Shown piece by piece: positions 26,321 through 38,006 of a stretch of DNA of 64,000 nt (within the stretch, counting starts at the first letter, position 1; every line of letters starts with the position of its first letter). Source of the stretch: Cylindrodendrum hubeiense (Eukaryota; Ascomycota; Sordariomycetes; Hypocreales; Nectriaceae); assembly GCA_014621425.1 (NCBI GenBank), contig JAANBB010000012.1, positions 124,001-188,000 of the forward strand, written 5' to 3'. The translations under genes were made by a program, and so were the position numbers. The notes beneath the pieces were generated by a model that made no database searches, was not told where the DNA came from, and saw nothing but the letters and a program-made list of their open reading frames with translations.

Positions 26321-28968
26321 TGTTTTTTAATGTTTTTATCTAGACTGGGTTAATTTGAAATGTCAGATATCGATGTGAATGAAAAAGGGATGAAACTAGA
26401 TGATTGTACTGATTGACTGATTGACTGGGCTCAGCCTCAAAACCCAAATCCCGCAGTTGTTGGGCACCAATAAGCCTTGCAGGCGTTGGGCATCAACAAT
26501 CTGGCAACTTCCCTCAAGTGACAAGCCGCGTGATCAAGTCCGTTGGCTTTAATTGAACTCTACATCAGTCCTAAGCTATCTTATTAACTTAGTTTATCTT
26601 CTTTGGTCAAATTATTATTAACAACACTTCTATTTCTTCGTATTTAACGTATAATTATGATTTGGGGTCCTTGGGTTCTCGGTGTGAGATGCCTTCGGAG
26701 GCGTTCTTGGTTGTGTTACAGCTAGGATCTAACCCCATTCGATCCGCACTACCTCTTATAGGAAGTTCCGACCGGTATTAAGGTCATTGGATAGGGTCAA
26801 TTAGTCAGTCATTGGGAGCTGAAGTGTGTGATTGAGGCATTCCCTCGTGACCCATTTGATCACATGATGGTCATAGATAGCATCAGTCAGGTTAGTCTAC
26901 TTTGTTCATTTTGACAGTCCTTTATCCGCGCCTTAGCTCTCATTGCGGACGCATCGCCATTGTGCCGGCATCACCACAATAACAATATCCGTTCAGTGGG
27001 TGGGGTTTTTAATTCCCGATCATGTCTTACGCTCTCCCACCATATAATATTAAATAAATAGAAAAGTGTTGCAGTGTTGAAAAGAAGAAGATGATTATAA
27101 ATATTGAGATAATGCACTATAATTCGAAAGAAGTTTCTGGAATTACATGAAATTAATTGTGTATTAGTTATATCTCTAATATTCATATTTAATCTAATTT
27201 AATATTATGCTGGAAGCTGTTGCAGTTATCAACACATTCCCGTAGGTTGATGGTTTGTACTATTGTGGATACCGAGAGTCCGAGAGGTCGCTTTATATCA
27301 TTAACATTTTGAACATATCTAGCTAATTGAGCTCTTAATATCTATAGATGTATTACTTTGAATATCCTCAAAGAAGTACTTCCGTCGATTGCTAATCAAA
27401 TTCTAAGATTCCTAGAATGTCACCATCCATTCATATAGCACCACTGAGACGATCCCTATATAGGACGCCGCATAACACAAACTCACGAATCCCAAGGCAA
27501 TAGTGGCCAAAATTACGACCTAGTGACACCGGAGTGAGAATGAGGCGGTCGTTTATAACTGAGAAAACGTACCACAGCGTCTTGTTTTGTTTCGGCAAAC
27601 CGAATGCATATTTTCAAACTGACGCCGAAACCAAAGAGACCAATGGGCAATGTTGTGAAGTGGGGACGACGTCTGCCAGACTAGTATTTAAATCAAGTTC
27701 AGCTCCCACTGTTGTAAATGGAGCCGCCCAAGCGAATTTCGCAGCTGTCCCATCCCATTTGTATTAAAGCCTAACCGATAGAGGGTGGTCGACTGCTGAT
27801 TTGAAAAACTGATATAAGGTAGAACCGTGACCTGGCTGCTGAGAATAATCCCTTTGACAACTGGGAGTAAATTGCCAATGGCATTCATTCCAGCTGAGAG
27901 AATCCGACACTGCGCCTGCTATTATTGCGCTCTGAATGACACCACCCGCTAGCGCGTACAGCTTCTCACAAGTTCCATGAAACACTTATAGTCAATCCCA
28001 GAATGTTTAGTTCAGCCAATTTCGCTTTCTTTTCTTCAGATACGGGTGCGTTAAAGGGTGCCGGACAGGGTCGGCAAGGGCCACGTTTTCTTGCCAAGGC
28101 AGGATGGACAGCTTGGTTTTGAAGAAAGCTGCTATCAATGATCGTAATGCACTTTTCTCTGCTTGAGTCCTCTGCTTTGCCATGTTGAATACCTTGACTG
28201 CTGCTGGTGGCTGCTTCAACTCCAAGCCACCAAACTTGCTGCGTAGGATTACCTCGTGCGGCGGTCTCACGTAGGCAGCCTCGATGACTTGTAACAGGGC
28301 TACGCAAGCTAAAATAGGAATCGATTAGCATATGACTCAGCGCTAGAGATGCAGGGGACGAGCCGGACCAATTCGATGAGTCCTTGCGTTGCACCTCATT
28401 CGGCTCTGTCACATTATATAGGCCCAAATATGCCTTAAATACCGCCACAAATGAGCTACAGGCAGCTGAAGGCCAAATCCCCCCAACTTATCCATCGCGC
28501 TCTATTCTTCTCAAAGGGTTTCTTTCATAAAAGTTTTGTCACATTCAGCAGGCATGTGACATCAATAGGAGGCCCCGTTTTCAGGGGGAGGTATCTGTAC
28601 AAGCTTATGACGATGCCGTCATAGGATGTCACCATAGCCATCTTGGCGGAATCCTTTAAGCTGTATTTTCTTTTTCCTGCTTCAGCTCTGCAGCCACTCA
28701 CATCATTATGACCGTCATCACTTATGAGCAGATTCTCGAAGATTCCATCTGGTCGCTTTAGATCCCTCTATATTTACGGGTTTTAAGGCTTCTAGCTACC
28801 TAGTTACCAATTCAAGTACATCTTGTCGACCTTGCCGGTCTTCGATGCATCACATCTCGTTTATTTTCCCCTTCAAGGCCTTTTTGCCTCTCAAACAAGG
28901 CATTGTTCTACTCCAATTTAACCATCGTTGCTCGCCTTTGCTTATCTTTGAGCATTGTTGCACTGCCC
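26321..28968. other. AT-rich gene-poor stretch with relics
   Basis: No intact gene found. Base composition turns clearly AT-rich at 26560-27460. A decayed gene piece at 27239-27452 is repeated at 31026. On the minus strand at about 28000-28450 two overlapping frames give fragments (for example FNMAKQRTQAEKSALRSLI) that might be the remains of a spliced gene; I do not recognise them. Short tandem TGATTGAC units occur near 26409. Confidence 0.5.
27239..27452 (+). pseudogene. relic repeat copy A (F-box/ankyrin-type gene start)
   Basis: About 210 bases similar to 31026-31236 in the same orientation. Both share CCCGTAGGTT at the start, AGCTAATTGAGCTCT in the middle and a frame reading LP-IA-EIL near the end, like the F-box-like head of fungal ankyrin proteins. 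Frames are broken and the copies differ at roughly 30 percent of positions by eye. Confidence 0.55.
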
Positions 28969-30458
28969 ATGGACCCGTCACACGTTCTTTTCCTCCGCAT
29001 TTTCCCCTTCCTCGCTCAATTATCCAAAGTAACACGCCACTTACTCGATCCAACATGGCAAAGAACAGTGCTGCAAAATGTCGTGATTCCCTCTAGCAAT
29101 GATGCACCTCGATACGGAATCGAGTGTCTTCAGTTTCACATCCGTCAAGCGGCTGCGCGATCAAGAGAAGAGTGGCCACCTGACTCAATTCTGTGGTCCT
29201 ACGGGGACATAATCAGCACAGACGCCTGCCATCTCAATATTAAAGATGAAAAGGCCAAAGTCAATTTAGCCATGTTCACGGCCGATATATTGGCCTTGCC
29301 GGACGAACTAAAAGTTCATCTTGAACCCTACGGCTTGGATTTCGAGACAATGGATATAAAGACAATGGAGGCAATGCTTCATGTAAGCCCTTGCAGTCGA
29401 TGGGTTGTCGAAATACCGGACAGAGAATTCGCATGCGACTTGATTCAAATGGAAGAGGAGGGATGCATTCAAATGGAAGAAGAGGAATGCATTCAAATGA
29501 AAGACGAGGAGTCTATTCAAATGGAAGAGGAAAAATGCATTCAGATGCGTCCAGGATCGTCTGTTGCGGAGGTGAGAGAAGCGTCGCCCTTAATACCACT
29601 AGATAAGGTTTCACGAGTGCACCTAGGATACACATAACTTAGTCACGAAAGCATCGATCGCTTGATCAGACTTGAAGGTAGGCCGCTCAAATATATTTTC
29701 AACGATTGGGCAACTGATGATTACTTTTAGAACGCGCTCGCGAAGAGACTGCGTCGCGAACGATGCACGAACCAGTTCTCGACAACCTTCAGGCCATGTC
29801 GGATAAGAGAGTACTTGACCTCGTTATATGCCTCTGTTCTGAAAAGGATTACGCACATAAACAAGCGCGCGCGGATATAAAATCCGCCGAGAGTTCTTGG
29901 TCCCATGCACTGGGCCAATTCTTTATGTCGTTGCTCATATGCCTCGCTAAGCGCAAATACATCCCGTGGTTCCCGTGGCCCCTATCGCTGGGCTCATTGT
30001 CGAATCGCTAGGTATTTCTGTTGTTTGAAGTACGGACCATTTGGTTGGTTGCAGTTTCCAAAGTGGTTAATTTCTTATTGCCCAAATCCCAAAACCCCTT
30101 TCGGCATCATGAGAATTTATTAGCTTGCTCGGCTGAAGTGCATTGCGTTGCTCAGCCGCGATGGTGGGAACGCATGTCAGATTTTCTACTTCCTTCTGCC
30201 TCCATCTGTCACTTTCTGTTAGGTTGGAAGTATCGTTCCAACGAGGCCTTTAGCTTCCTCGAATGGGCTGACATGGGCATTGGAGTTCTTGCACACATGT
30301 GCACTGCTGCAATTAAGATTCTCTACCCGGTAACTCTTCCTCAGGATCAATGCTGCCTGGCTGGGATGTTCAATCAACTAGCCAAGAGTAACAAGGTCGA
30401 TCAGGACCAGTTGGACAGGGATGTGGTAAGATGGCTTGGTATGACTAGACCGTATTAA
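28969..30458 (+). pseudogene. unrecognised gene or gene remnant
   Basis: Three open stretches on the plus strand look coding: 28969-29637 (from ATG at 28969), about 29665-30011 (HESIDRLIRLE, then ERAREETASRTMHEPV across a plausible intron at about 29679-29730) and 30021-30458 (WADMGIGVLAHMCTAAIK...). I could not join them in frame with good splice sites: an in-frame TAA at about 29635 sits between the first two, and a TAG at about 30009 between the last two. The first stretch ends in tandem repeats. No domain is recognised. It is either a gene with splicing I mis-read or a recently broken one. Confidence 0.35.
29443..29550 (+). repeat. 24-bp tandem repeat, about 4.5 units
   Basis: Four units of 24 bp plus half a unit, encoding eight-residue repeats of the IQMEEEEC kind. 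The units keep reading frame and differ at a few positions, which argues that the stretch was coding when they expanded. Confidence 0.9.
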
Positions 30459-31236
30459 ACTTGCTATGGAAGCTTGCTAACAGGATTCATTCAGTTGCTT
30501 CGTCGGACCTGAAAGTTGAAACCTGATACGCAGAGGGCACTGAGCTAGAAAGACTCAAAATTTGGAACCTGTCGATGCATTGGGCTTCAAAATTCCAAAA
30601 CCCGCAGAAGAGCCTTCAATCTTTTTGCCATTGTGCCAGAAACTCGCCCTTGAAAAGGTGGACATTGTGCTGGGTGTGGTTGGGTTTCCCGGTGAGCTTT
30701 CGTGTCCATACCAACAGCTACGAGGATAGATAGAGTGTACTAGCCTGGGAGAATTAAGTCTAACTGGTTTGTTTCGGCATATATCATCTCGAACCTGGTG
30801 TGCCCATTTCTAGCAGACTGTGAGAAAAGAAATGTTTATATGGAAATAGTTTGGAAGTTCTTATGAGCCGACATAGAACGGAATCGCTACCCATGCCAGC
30901 TCGAGTGGTTAATATCAACGGGACTGGGTACTGTTACGGGCACCCCATCTGGGCCGAGATGCGGAAAGGGCAGACAGAGACCGTGAATCTTCTGTTAAAA
31001 GCCGATTCAGGGATCAAGAAGTTGCCCCGTAGGTTAATGGCTGGTACTATTGTGTAACCCAGGTGATGGTCCACCCTGTACTATTAACACTATAAGAATA
31101 TCGAGCTAATTGAGCTCTCAATTTCTTTACATTTATTTCTTTGGATATGCTCCAGAAAGAACTTCCGTTGATTGCTCTTGAAATTCTAGTAGTCCCATCA
31201 TTCCCCGAGTGTCAGAAGCCATATAACACCTCTCAG
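30459..31236. other. intergenic with ankyrin-like relic
   Basis: No intact gene. At about 30890-31020 (plus strand) a short frame reads like one ankyrin repeat (RKGQTETVNLLLKADSG), followed directly by relic repeat copy B. This looks like a decayed ankyrin gene. Confidence 0.5.
31026..31236 (+). pseudogene. relic repeat copy B
   Basis: Second copy of the relic at 27239-27452, same strand. Here the frame reads MLQKELPLIALEIL before breaking. It abuts the 3' end of the beta-lactamase-like gene. Confidence 0.55.
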
Positions 31237-33169
31237 TCACATTTCTACCCTCTGAAGAGTCTCCCTCCAAACTCTCGGTATGATGCCAGTTGCTTTCCCA
31301 CTCTGATCCAGGTCGAACTCGAAATCATCAATGCCAATGCTCCCGTACTTTATCGAATCCACACCTCCCCAAGACTGGCAGAGGTCAATCCAGGGATCAA
31401 CTACTTTTGAAGGATCCACAATCCTCTCGTTTTCATATACTCCTCGGAATCTGATTTTCCCATTCCCTTCGAGTCCCGCTGGGTATAACCTCAACCCGGC
31501 AGATCCGATGCCGAAAATGTCTCTGAAGCTTTGGAGTACATCAATGTCTCCTCTCGTCCAGTTTTGAACAACCAGCCCAGGTAGATCATTGTCGATCCCT
31601 ATCACTATTTTCCCATGTTTACTCTGATACACTCCCGAGAACCTATTCTGTGCTTGCTCTCTCCCAGCTTCTTCCATCCCGGGAATCATTGTCTGAGTGA
31701 CCAAAGTAGGTAGAACACTCCATAGATCAAGTTCACCAGACTCACTTGCAAAGAGGATGACAAATCCAAAGTCATGATCTGGCGAAAGCACGAACAAAGC
31801 ACTATAGGCAGCCAAAATGCCATTCTTGGTATAAAGATCGACCACCCGAGTATTGTTGGAATTGGGAGACAGGGGAAGTAGGAGTCGGCGTATTTCCCAT
31901 GGCATGCCCACAGACATTTGTAGCTCGGAAGTATGCGATGTAGGCTTGAGCCAAGCGCGGGTGGTTTGATCCGTAAGAATAGATGAGCGGAGGATGGATT
32001 GCCCGAGAATGGTGAGATCAGAAGCAGTCGAGAACATGCCCCCATAGCCAAAAATAAATAATTAGAGAGGACCGGTTGTAAAGACAGATGCTCGATGATG
32101 AATTCGATGCTTACGGACTGCTGTCAGCAAATGTAAGATCCCATGAAGAGGATGTCTCATTCACCGGGATCACAGCATTGCTATTATTGCTTGGAGCCTC
32201 CAGGGTTGTCCGATTCAATCCTAGCGGTTTCAGAAGCGATGAACGAAGAGACTCTTCAAATGTCTTATTAGTCATCATTTCCAGGGCATATGCCAAAATC
32301 TGATATGCCATGTTCGAATAGATGGGCGTATTCGAGGTTGAAGTCAGTGGATAGGCGTTCTTGTTAGTGATGCCTTTGAAGAACTCTATCGTTTCGATTG
32401 GTGAGCACTAAACATTAGAGATAATGTGGATTAAGAATTATCAACTTATCTCACCTTTGCGAGTACAGGCCTTTTGATTAAATGCCAAATCACATATCGG
32501 GGTTTCTTGTTTGGTCAGAGGAGGCAAGCCGAAATGCGCGGGATCAAGCCCCAAAGCTTTGAAAGGCAGAGAGTAGTCACCGAATCCAACTTTACGGAAG
32601 GGTTAGTAAGTCTTGATGGAATAAACACCACATAGATCCTCACAGTTTCTTTCGATGCCTGACAAATGGCTAGCCAGCTGTCCAATGGTGATATCATTCC
32701 ATTGTGGGCGCGTGACTGGATCTTCCTGGCCCTTGGCCACCTTTGCTAGTTCTGGAACCCATTTTGTGATCGGGTCACTCATGAGTTCCATACCAACCTC
32801 GGCAAGAATCGTGTACACAGTAATGAGCTTGGAGACACTCCCAATACGGAATACCGTATTTTCATCAAGATTCCCGGTTGTCAAGGAGTCGTTCATGGTT
32901 GGAGGAACATATCCGTAGTTGAAGAGCGTGTTCGTTCCGGAGAAAGCTTGAACGTAGAATGTTGTGTTTGTTCCGCTCTGCGCAATATTTTCCATCAGGT
33001 CGGTCAGCCGAGCTACGGCATCATTGATGGCAGAAGAATCATCTAGGGCGCCTTGAGGAGCAGGAAAGACAGGTCCGAGAAGAGGGCATGTTGGATTGGA
33101 TTGACCAAGCGTGTGGCCTGCTAAAATAAGCAATCCTGGCAGGTGAAGATGAAGAATACGAGGGCGCAT
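31237..33169 (-). CDS. secreted beta-lactamase-like serine hydrolase
   Basis: Serine hydrolase of the class C beta-lactamase/LACTB fold. Exons 33169-32644, 32589-32455, 32385-32115 and 32047-31237 give 580 residues. The first ATG after a short open leader (33169) opens a signal peptide ending near LGQ. The SxxK nucleophile motif is S111-V-S-K114 (FRIGSVSKLI) and the YxN motif is in TPIYSNMAYQ. A GIERNFGFGDYSLPFKALGL segment is joined across the first splice. The third intron (32114-32048) has a good donor GTAAGC and branch CTAAT, but its only frame-keeping acceptor reads GG, not AG: possibly a broken gene, a sequencing error or a rare site. It faces a Zn2Cys6 gene across 525 bases, suggesting joint control. 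Confidence 0.8.
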
Positions 33170-33694
33170 TTTAATGTGAGAGCAGAAAGAATATGACAAA
33201 CGTTATCGGAGCTGGATTTTTGATGTCCAGGTTGAAATTTAGTTCGTCACACAGGAAGAACGCTGCCTCTTTTATAGACAAGTTCATCAGGAGATGGACC
33301 AAAAGTACTGAAACGCCTTGTCGAGGTCTGATCCGAATGTCTGGCAAATCAGATCTTTCGAGGATAGGACGGGGCATGTAATTGGTAGGATCGGAAGGAT
33401 GCTATTCTGCCAGGCTGACATGACGCGGGGGATGCTATATTGTACTCTTAATGTCCTGGATGGAGTTAGGCTTCTCTCCAAACTTGGCCAATCGGCCTCG
33501 ATCAATGTGAACGTAAGCTTATCATTGGTCGGGTCGTATAATCCTAATCAGGGGACCCACCTAGCGGGGACCTGATGTCACAACCCAAACGAACCCAGAA
33601 AGAAGAATCAAGCGAACTTCAACTTTCAATATTGCTGTGACTCAGCGTAGAATCATCCAATAACTTACCAAGAGAGCTAATCAAGTCGGATTCA
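33170..33694. promoter_or_regulatory. divergent promoter, hydrolase / Zn2Cys6 regulator
   Basis: 525 bases between a beta-lactamase-like gene (minus) and a zinc-cluster regulator (plus). Head-to-head arrangement of a fungal regulator and an enzyme gene often means the regulator controls its neighbour; here that is only inferred. No repeated CGG pair was recognised. Confidence 0.45.
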
Positions 33695-35515
33695 ATGACT
33701 AGCAGTGAGACAAATATCGACATGGAACTCACCAGGAGGGGAAGGAAAAGGGCTCATCACAAGAAGGTCAAAACCGGATGCACCACTTGCAAGTATGCTA
33801 CACCTAGGATTGTGCTTGCGTCACACGTATCTCAAGAGAGAAGAGACATTTAATACATCCATTTTTCTTGTAGAATTCGGAAGGTCCGGTGCGACGAAGC
33901 AAAACCTGCCTGCAACCGCTGCCTCTCAACTGGGCGGAAATGTGATGGCTATTTGACGGCCGCTGACGCATGTACTGTGTCCTCAACAGCCTTGCGCCCT
34001 TATAACCCATCCGCCGAATCTAGACTTGCTCTGCCGCCAAAAAGCCTCAACGAGATCAGAAGCTACCAGTTCTTCATAAATGTCACAGCACGCTCCATCG
34101 CCACCACGTTCGACGCCGAGTTCTGGCGTACCGAGATTCCGAGGATATGCCAATCCGACCCAGCAATATGGCATGCCATTGTCAGCTTTGGGTCTGTTCA
34201 TGAGAGCTATATCACAGCAAAACCAACGACATACACTAAGAATATGTTTGCCATGCAACAGTTCAATGCATCTATTCGATGCCTGACAGACCCCGAGTCC
34301 TCCAACTACACAAACAAGTGGAGAGCGATGGTTGTGAGCACCATTTTTACATGTGTGTGCCATCTCGAGGGATTGGAAGAGCAGGCTAGAATTCATCTCA
34401 GAGCTGGCTGCAGGCTTCTTCGGGAAATCGAGTACGAGGAAACTAAGGCCAAGTTAAATGAACATTGGCAACCTCAAGGAAATGCCGACCATGTCAAAGT
34501 CCAGACCTCGACGTCAACCATGGCGCCTATATCTTTCTCTTCAATCAGTTCTATCCTAACAGGCTTTCAAATCAGGGCACAAGCACTCAACCGGGGCGGT
34601 ATTTTGGAATTCCCCACTCTAATCTCGCACCACGATAGCTTCAGCGTATGGCGATATTACACGGCTCCATACACTCGACCATACTTGACAGCCAGGAATT
34701 TGCGCCAGGCCAACCGTGCCATCGAGTCTTTGATGAACTCGACTATATTTTTCATGCAGAAATATGCCGAGAAGATCAAAGACCTCCTCACTGGTAAAGG
34801 TGGCGCAGAGCTATTGGAATCGCTCTCACAGAAGCAAGAGCCCGAGGTGCGGTGCTTCAGAGAAATTTCCAAGGCAATTCGTTCTTTTGAGACCGAACTA
34901 GTCACAGTTGAAGGTGTTCGATTGAATGACACAGCAAAGAGACCGCTCAAAATAGGCCTTCTCACCTTGAACCTCTACCACAAAACCATTCGTTTTATCC
35001 TGCTCAAGGACCCCGAGGAGCCCGATACGATGAAGAGATACGCATTATTGCCACAAATGGAGACCAGTATTATTAAACTTGCCGGTCAAATACTTGACCT
35101 TATCGAAGGAGATGGGAGCGGCACCCATAGTTTTGACCCGATCCCTCCAACCTCTGGCCCCCTTTTCATCGTTGCCCATTCCGGCTTCACCCAGGAAACT
35201 CGGCGACAGGCAGTACGACTACTCAAACGCCCTCAAATGATTGGTCTATGGGACAGTGGGTTATCAGCGAAGCTTGCGGAAGCAATTATGGCCAGGGAGG
35301 AGACAGTAGCTTACGAGGATAGGTTGAGAAAAGTGGTTGAGGGGGAAGCAGTGCCAGAGACGAGACGTGATGAGGATATACTGGTGCAACCTTTGTATCG
35401 GATATTCAGCATCACTATGTCCATTACAGGAAGAAGAGAAGCCACGATTGTGATGCGGACTTGGCAGGAATGGATGCACGGAAAGTCAGGACAGAGGAGT
35501 GTGGTAAATTGGTAA
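33695..35515 (+). CDS. Zn2Cys6 transcription factor
   Basis: Nuclear binuclear zinc-cluster regulator. Exon 1 is 33695-33792 and exon 2 is 33874-35515, with an 81-nt intron inside the zinc cluster; joined protein 579 residues. The cluster is C29-x2-C32-x6-C39-x6-C46-x2-C49-x6-C56, preceded by a basic stretch (RRGRKRAHHKK). The rest resembles the fungal_trans_2-type regulators (SIATTFDAEFWRTEIPRICQSDPAIWHAI, then ARIHLRAGCRLLREIE). Target unknown; the divergent serine hydrolase is the obvious candidate. Confidence 0.9.
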
Positions 35516-36387
35516 TTCTAGGGCTAAATAGAGAATAGATTCGTCAGCGAGATGATAAATGTACTCAATTTCAACGGAATGACCTCTGTGCTCATTTAGA
35601 TAGTGTAATACAACGTTACCAGTGTGGGCCACCTAACTTTTATGAGCGAACAACGAAGTAGCCGTTTAAGCTTTTGATGTAAGAGAGTCACAACCGCGTT
35701 AATGCCGTGTCTATTAATTACGGTTCTCCGCTATCAGCGCCTATCTTTACCGCAGGATGTGAAGATGGCAGCGCGGGTATCATCAAGGATCGTCAGATAA
35801 CCCGTTTCGAGGCATGAGGCGCATGTAATGGGCGGCAAGTGATGGCGAGCCATTGGTAGGATTTATTGTTTTAATTGGCTAATCAACCGCTGTCCGGCGT
35901 TAAGTTATGCAGAAATGTCGGAGTAGTTTCAGGTTGTAGTCGTTTAATCTTAATTTAGAATGCTGTTGGTCCTGTTCGATCTGACTCGGCGGCTTAGAAC
36001 CCACGGTGTTGGGCAGTATCCCTACCAATATTTTCCCTCCGCGTCAACCTAAGCTTCACAAAAGTCGAACCAACGGCATAAACCAGACGAGGGGACCAAC
36101 ACGATTCTGGAGCTACCAATAATGATGTCTACCTATTTTTGGATCGTAGTCAAGGAGTTGCAGGCTAAAAATAGTAATGGGAAAAGCTCCGGGTCTGCCC
36201 ATCGTCGACAGTACGTGCGGAAGGGAAACTTTCCATAATTCACAGCTCATGGTCTTGTGTACGGGTATATTTCCTTTAACACTATAAATTTGTTCTTCGG
36301 CTTGGTCACTGACCACTAGTATTCGAGTATGACTGGATAGGTATTATCAGTGGTCTAAATACTCTTTCCAAGTCCCCCCTCACAAGA
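35516..36387. other. intergenic
   Basis: 872 bases with no recognisable gene or repeat. Contains the 3' end of the regulator and the promoter of the small protein gene. Confidence 0.6.
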
Positions 36388-36974
36388 ATGGTCTCCAATA
36401 AAAGCCGACTCTATATCGCTCTGTACCCTAGTGGTGTGGTGGGAAATGAAGAGCGAAGGTGAGAAAGAAAAAACTGCGAGTCTCAATCCACAAAGTCAAA
36501 ACTAATCACAAAGTCCTCAATAGGTATCACTGGGGTTTCCTGGTCGGACCAAAGGCAGAGGATAAGGTTCAAGTTCCCGGCATGCGCTATCACGTCAAGA
36601 ACCATCCAAGTTACGGATGGGTATACGAGGAGGTGCCACTTGACAACATCCGAAACTCGAGTCGCCTAATGGTCCGCGTGCTGATCGCCAAGGTCGAGGA
36701 TGAGGCGGGCCTTGCCGATATCTTCCGCAGTATTCCAATTGTCCAGAATGACCCTAACTGGAGGTGCCGTACGTGGGTGGCGAATGCCCTGGCCAGAATA
36801 GAGGAGGATGGAAGAGCGGTAGGGACTTCAGTATTGGATTGGCGCAGGATTGAGGCAGTTGCCAGACAGTACGCTGGCGAAAAGACTAGGTCTGGTCGGT
36901 ATCTGACTGCCGAAGGCATCGACAGACCGAAGCCGACGTGGGATATGTTGCAAGACAGGGAGACTGTGCAATGA
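36388..36974 (+). CDS. small conserved fungal protein (DUF6914-like)
   Basis: Two exons, 36388-36458 and 36524-36974 (65-nt GTGAGA...AATAG intron), 173 residues. Opens RLYIALYPSGVVGNEERRYHWGFLVGPK, read across the splice, and continues with KVEDEAGLADIFRSIPIVQNDPNWRCRTWVANALARI. This pattern is shared by a widespread small family of ascomycete proteins that I associate with DUF6914; the function is unknown. The conserved Cys/His/Trp layout recalls a compact enzyme, but I make no claim. It converges on the APH gene. Confidence 0.8.
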
Positions 36975-37130
36975 GTGCTAGGTGAATGTTGAGCGGTCAC
37001 CAAAGACCCAGCAATATTTTAGTCAAGCGGCGTTATTGTTTAGAATACTTGACAAGATGGTCATTGTGCCACACATTGCCAGATACGTGGTCTATACTGT
37101 ATTTTACAAGCGGCATTATTATTTGTACCA

Positions 37131-38006
37131 TCACTCTCCCCACCACTTCTGGCGGGTCTTCTCCATTTCTAGTTCTGCAGGAAAGGGTTCCAAGAAGTTG
37201 TGCAGTACATCCTGCCACTCCGTTGTTGTCACGTTTCCACACCAAGCGGATGTATACTCCCAATAGTGAGGATACCAACCCGAAAATTCCCAATCAATGA
37301 TGCCCACGACTTGATCTCCACGGACGAAGATGTTGGCAGGGTTCAAATCGGCGTGAGTGAAGACGGGCGGTGGCCATTCGCCATCCTGCCTCGTCGCCAT
37401 TTCCTGGACTTCTCTCCATTCCTGGTCGCTCACAGAACTCTGTGCTTCTGAAGGCTGTAAACCATCCCTTAGCCAGAGGTGAAACTCCTGTATGGATGTG
37501 AAAGGGCCGAATCGAGGAAATGCGCGGGGGATGCGGGAGTCACGTAGGGAGCCACCTGTACAGCTCTTCAGCCCGGGACCTTGTGGCTTTAGTGTGCGTA
37601 ACTCTTGGATTAAGAGCTTCAAGTGTGCAAAGATGGTCTGGCGGTTGTCTTCGGATAGCCTGGGCCATGCCCGAGTGATGGCCTCTCCTTGAACTTTCTC
37701 CATCACAATGTAGGCGCGGTTTCTCCAGACGAATGAGCAGTATATCTTGGGAACAGGAATTGACGTGTTATCGGCAACGTATTTTATTGTGGCTCCCTCG
37801 GCCAGATGCACGACCGGGCCAGTTTTGACGATCTTGTGTTTTGAGATGGGAATACAGACGCCATTGCGTGAAAACAAATGTGCTGTAGTCTTAAGCGCCA
37901 ATAGGGTTACGAAGCGACGGAAAAACGTGTCGTTGATAGCGAGGCCCTCTGTGCCGGTGTGGTAAGATCTCAGCCTGTCGATGGGAGAGTTGTAAGCTAT
38001 TGGCAT
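37131..38006 (-). CDS. APH-family phosphotransferase (kinase-like)
   Basis: Protein-kinase-fold enzyme of the aminoglycoside phosphotransferase (APH/choline kinase-like) family, common and mostly uncharacterised in fungi. One exon, 291 residues. N-lobe text includes IKYVADNTSIPVPKIYCSF and YIVMEKVQGEAI (hinge). The catalytic loop is FTHADLNPANIFV (Asp base, Asn metal ligand) and the DFG-equivalent is GIIDWEFSGWYPHYWEY. Substrate unknown; fungal members seldom act on aminoglycosides. It lies before the catabolic cluster, with no promoter motif of that cluster upstream. Confidence 0.9.
   Translation of the reverse strand: MPIAYNSPIDRLRSYHTGTEGLAINDTFFRRFVTLLALKTTAHLFSRNGVCIPISKHKIVKTGPVVHLAEGATIKYVADNTSIPVPKIYCSFVWRNRAYIVMEKVQGEAITRAWPRLSEDNRQTIFAHLKLLIQELRTLKPQGPGLKSCTGGSLRDSRIPRAFPRFGPFTSIQEFHLWLRDGLQPSEAQSSVSDQEWREVQEMATRQDGEWPPPVFTHADLNPANIFVRGDQVVGIIDWEFSGWYPHYWEYTSAWCGNVTTTEWQDVLHNFLEPFPAELEMEKTRQKWWGE

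Noticed and set aside
27966..28448. Minus-strand 160-codon frame with an overlapping 87-codon frame
   Set aside because: Two frames compete, neither is recognised, and a single spliced model could not be built. Mentioned only as a possible remnant.
32048..32114. Alternative GT-AG models for the third intron of the beta-lactamase-like gene
   Set aside because: The only AG near the donor would give a 24-nt intron; later AGs delete conserved text and break the frame.
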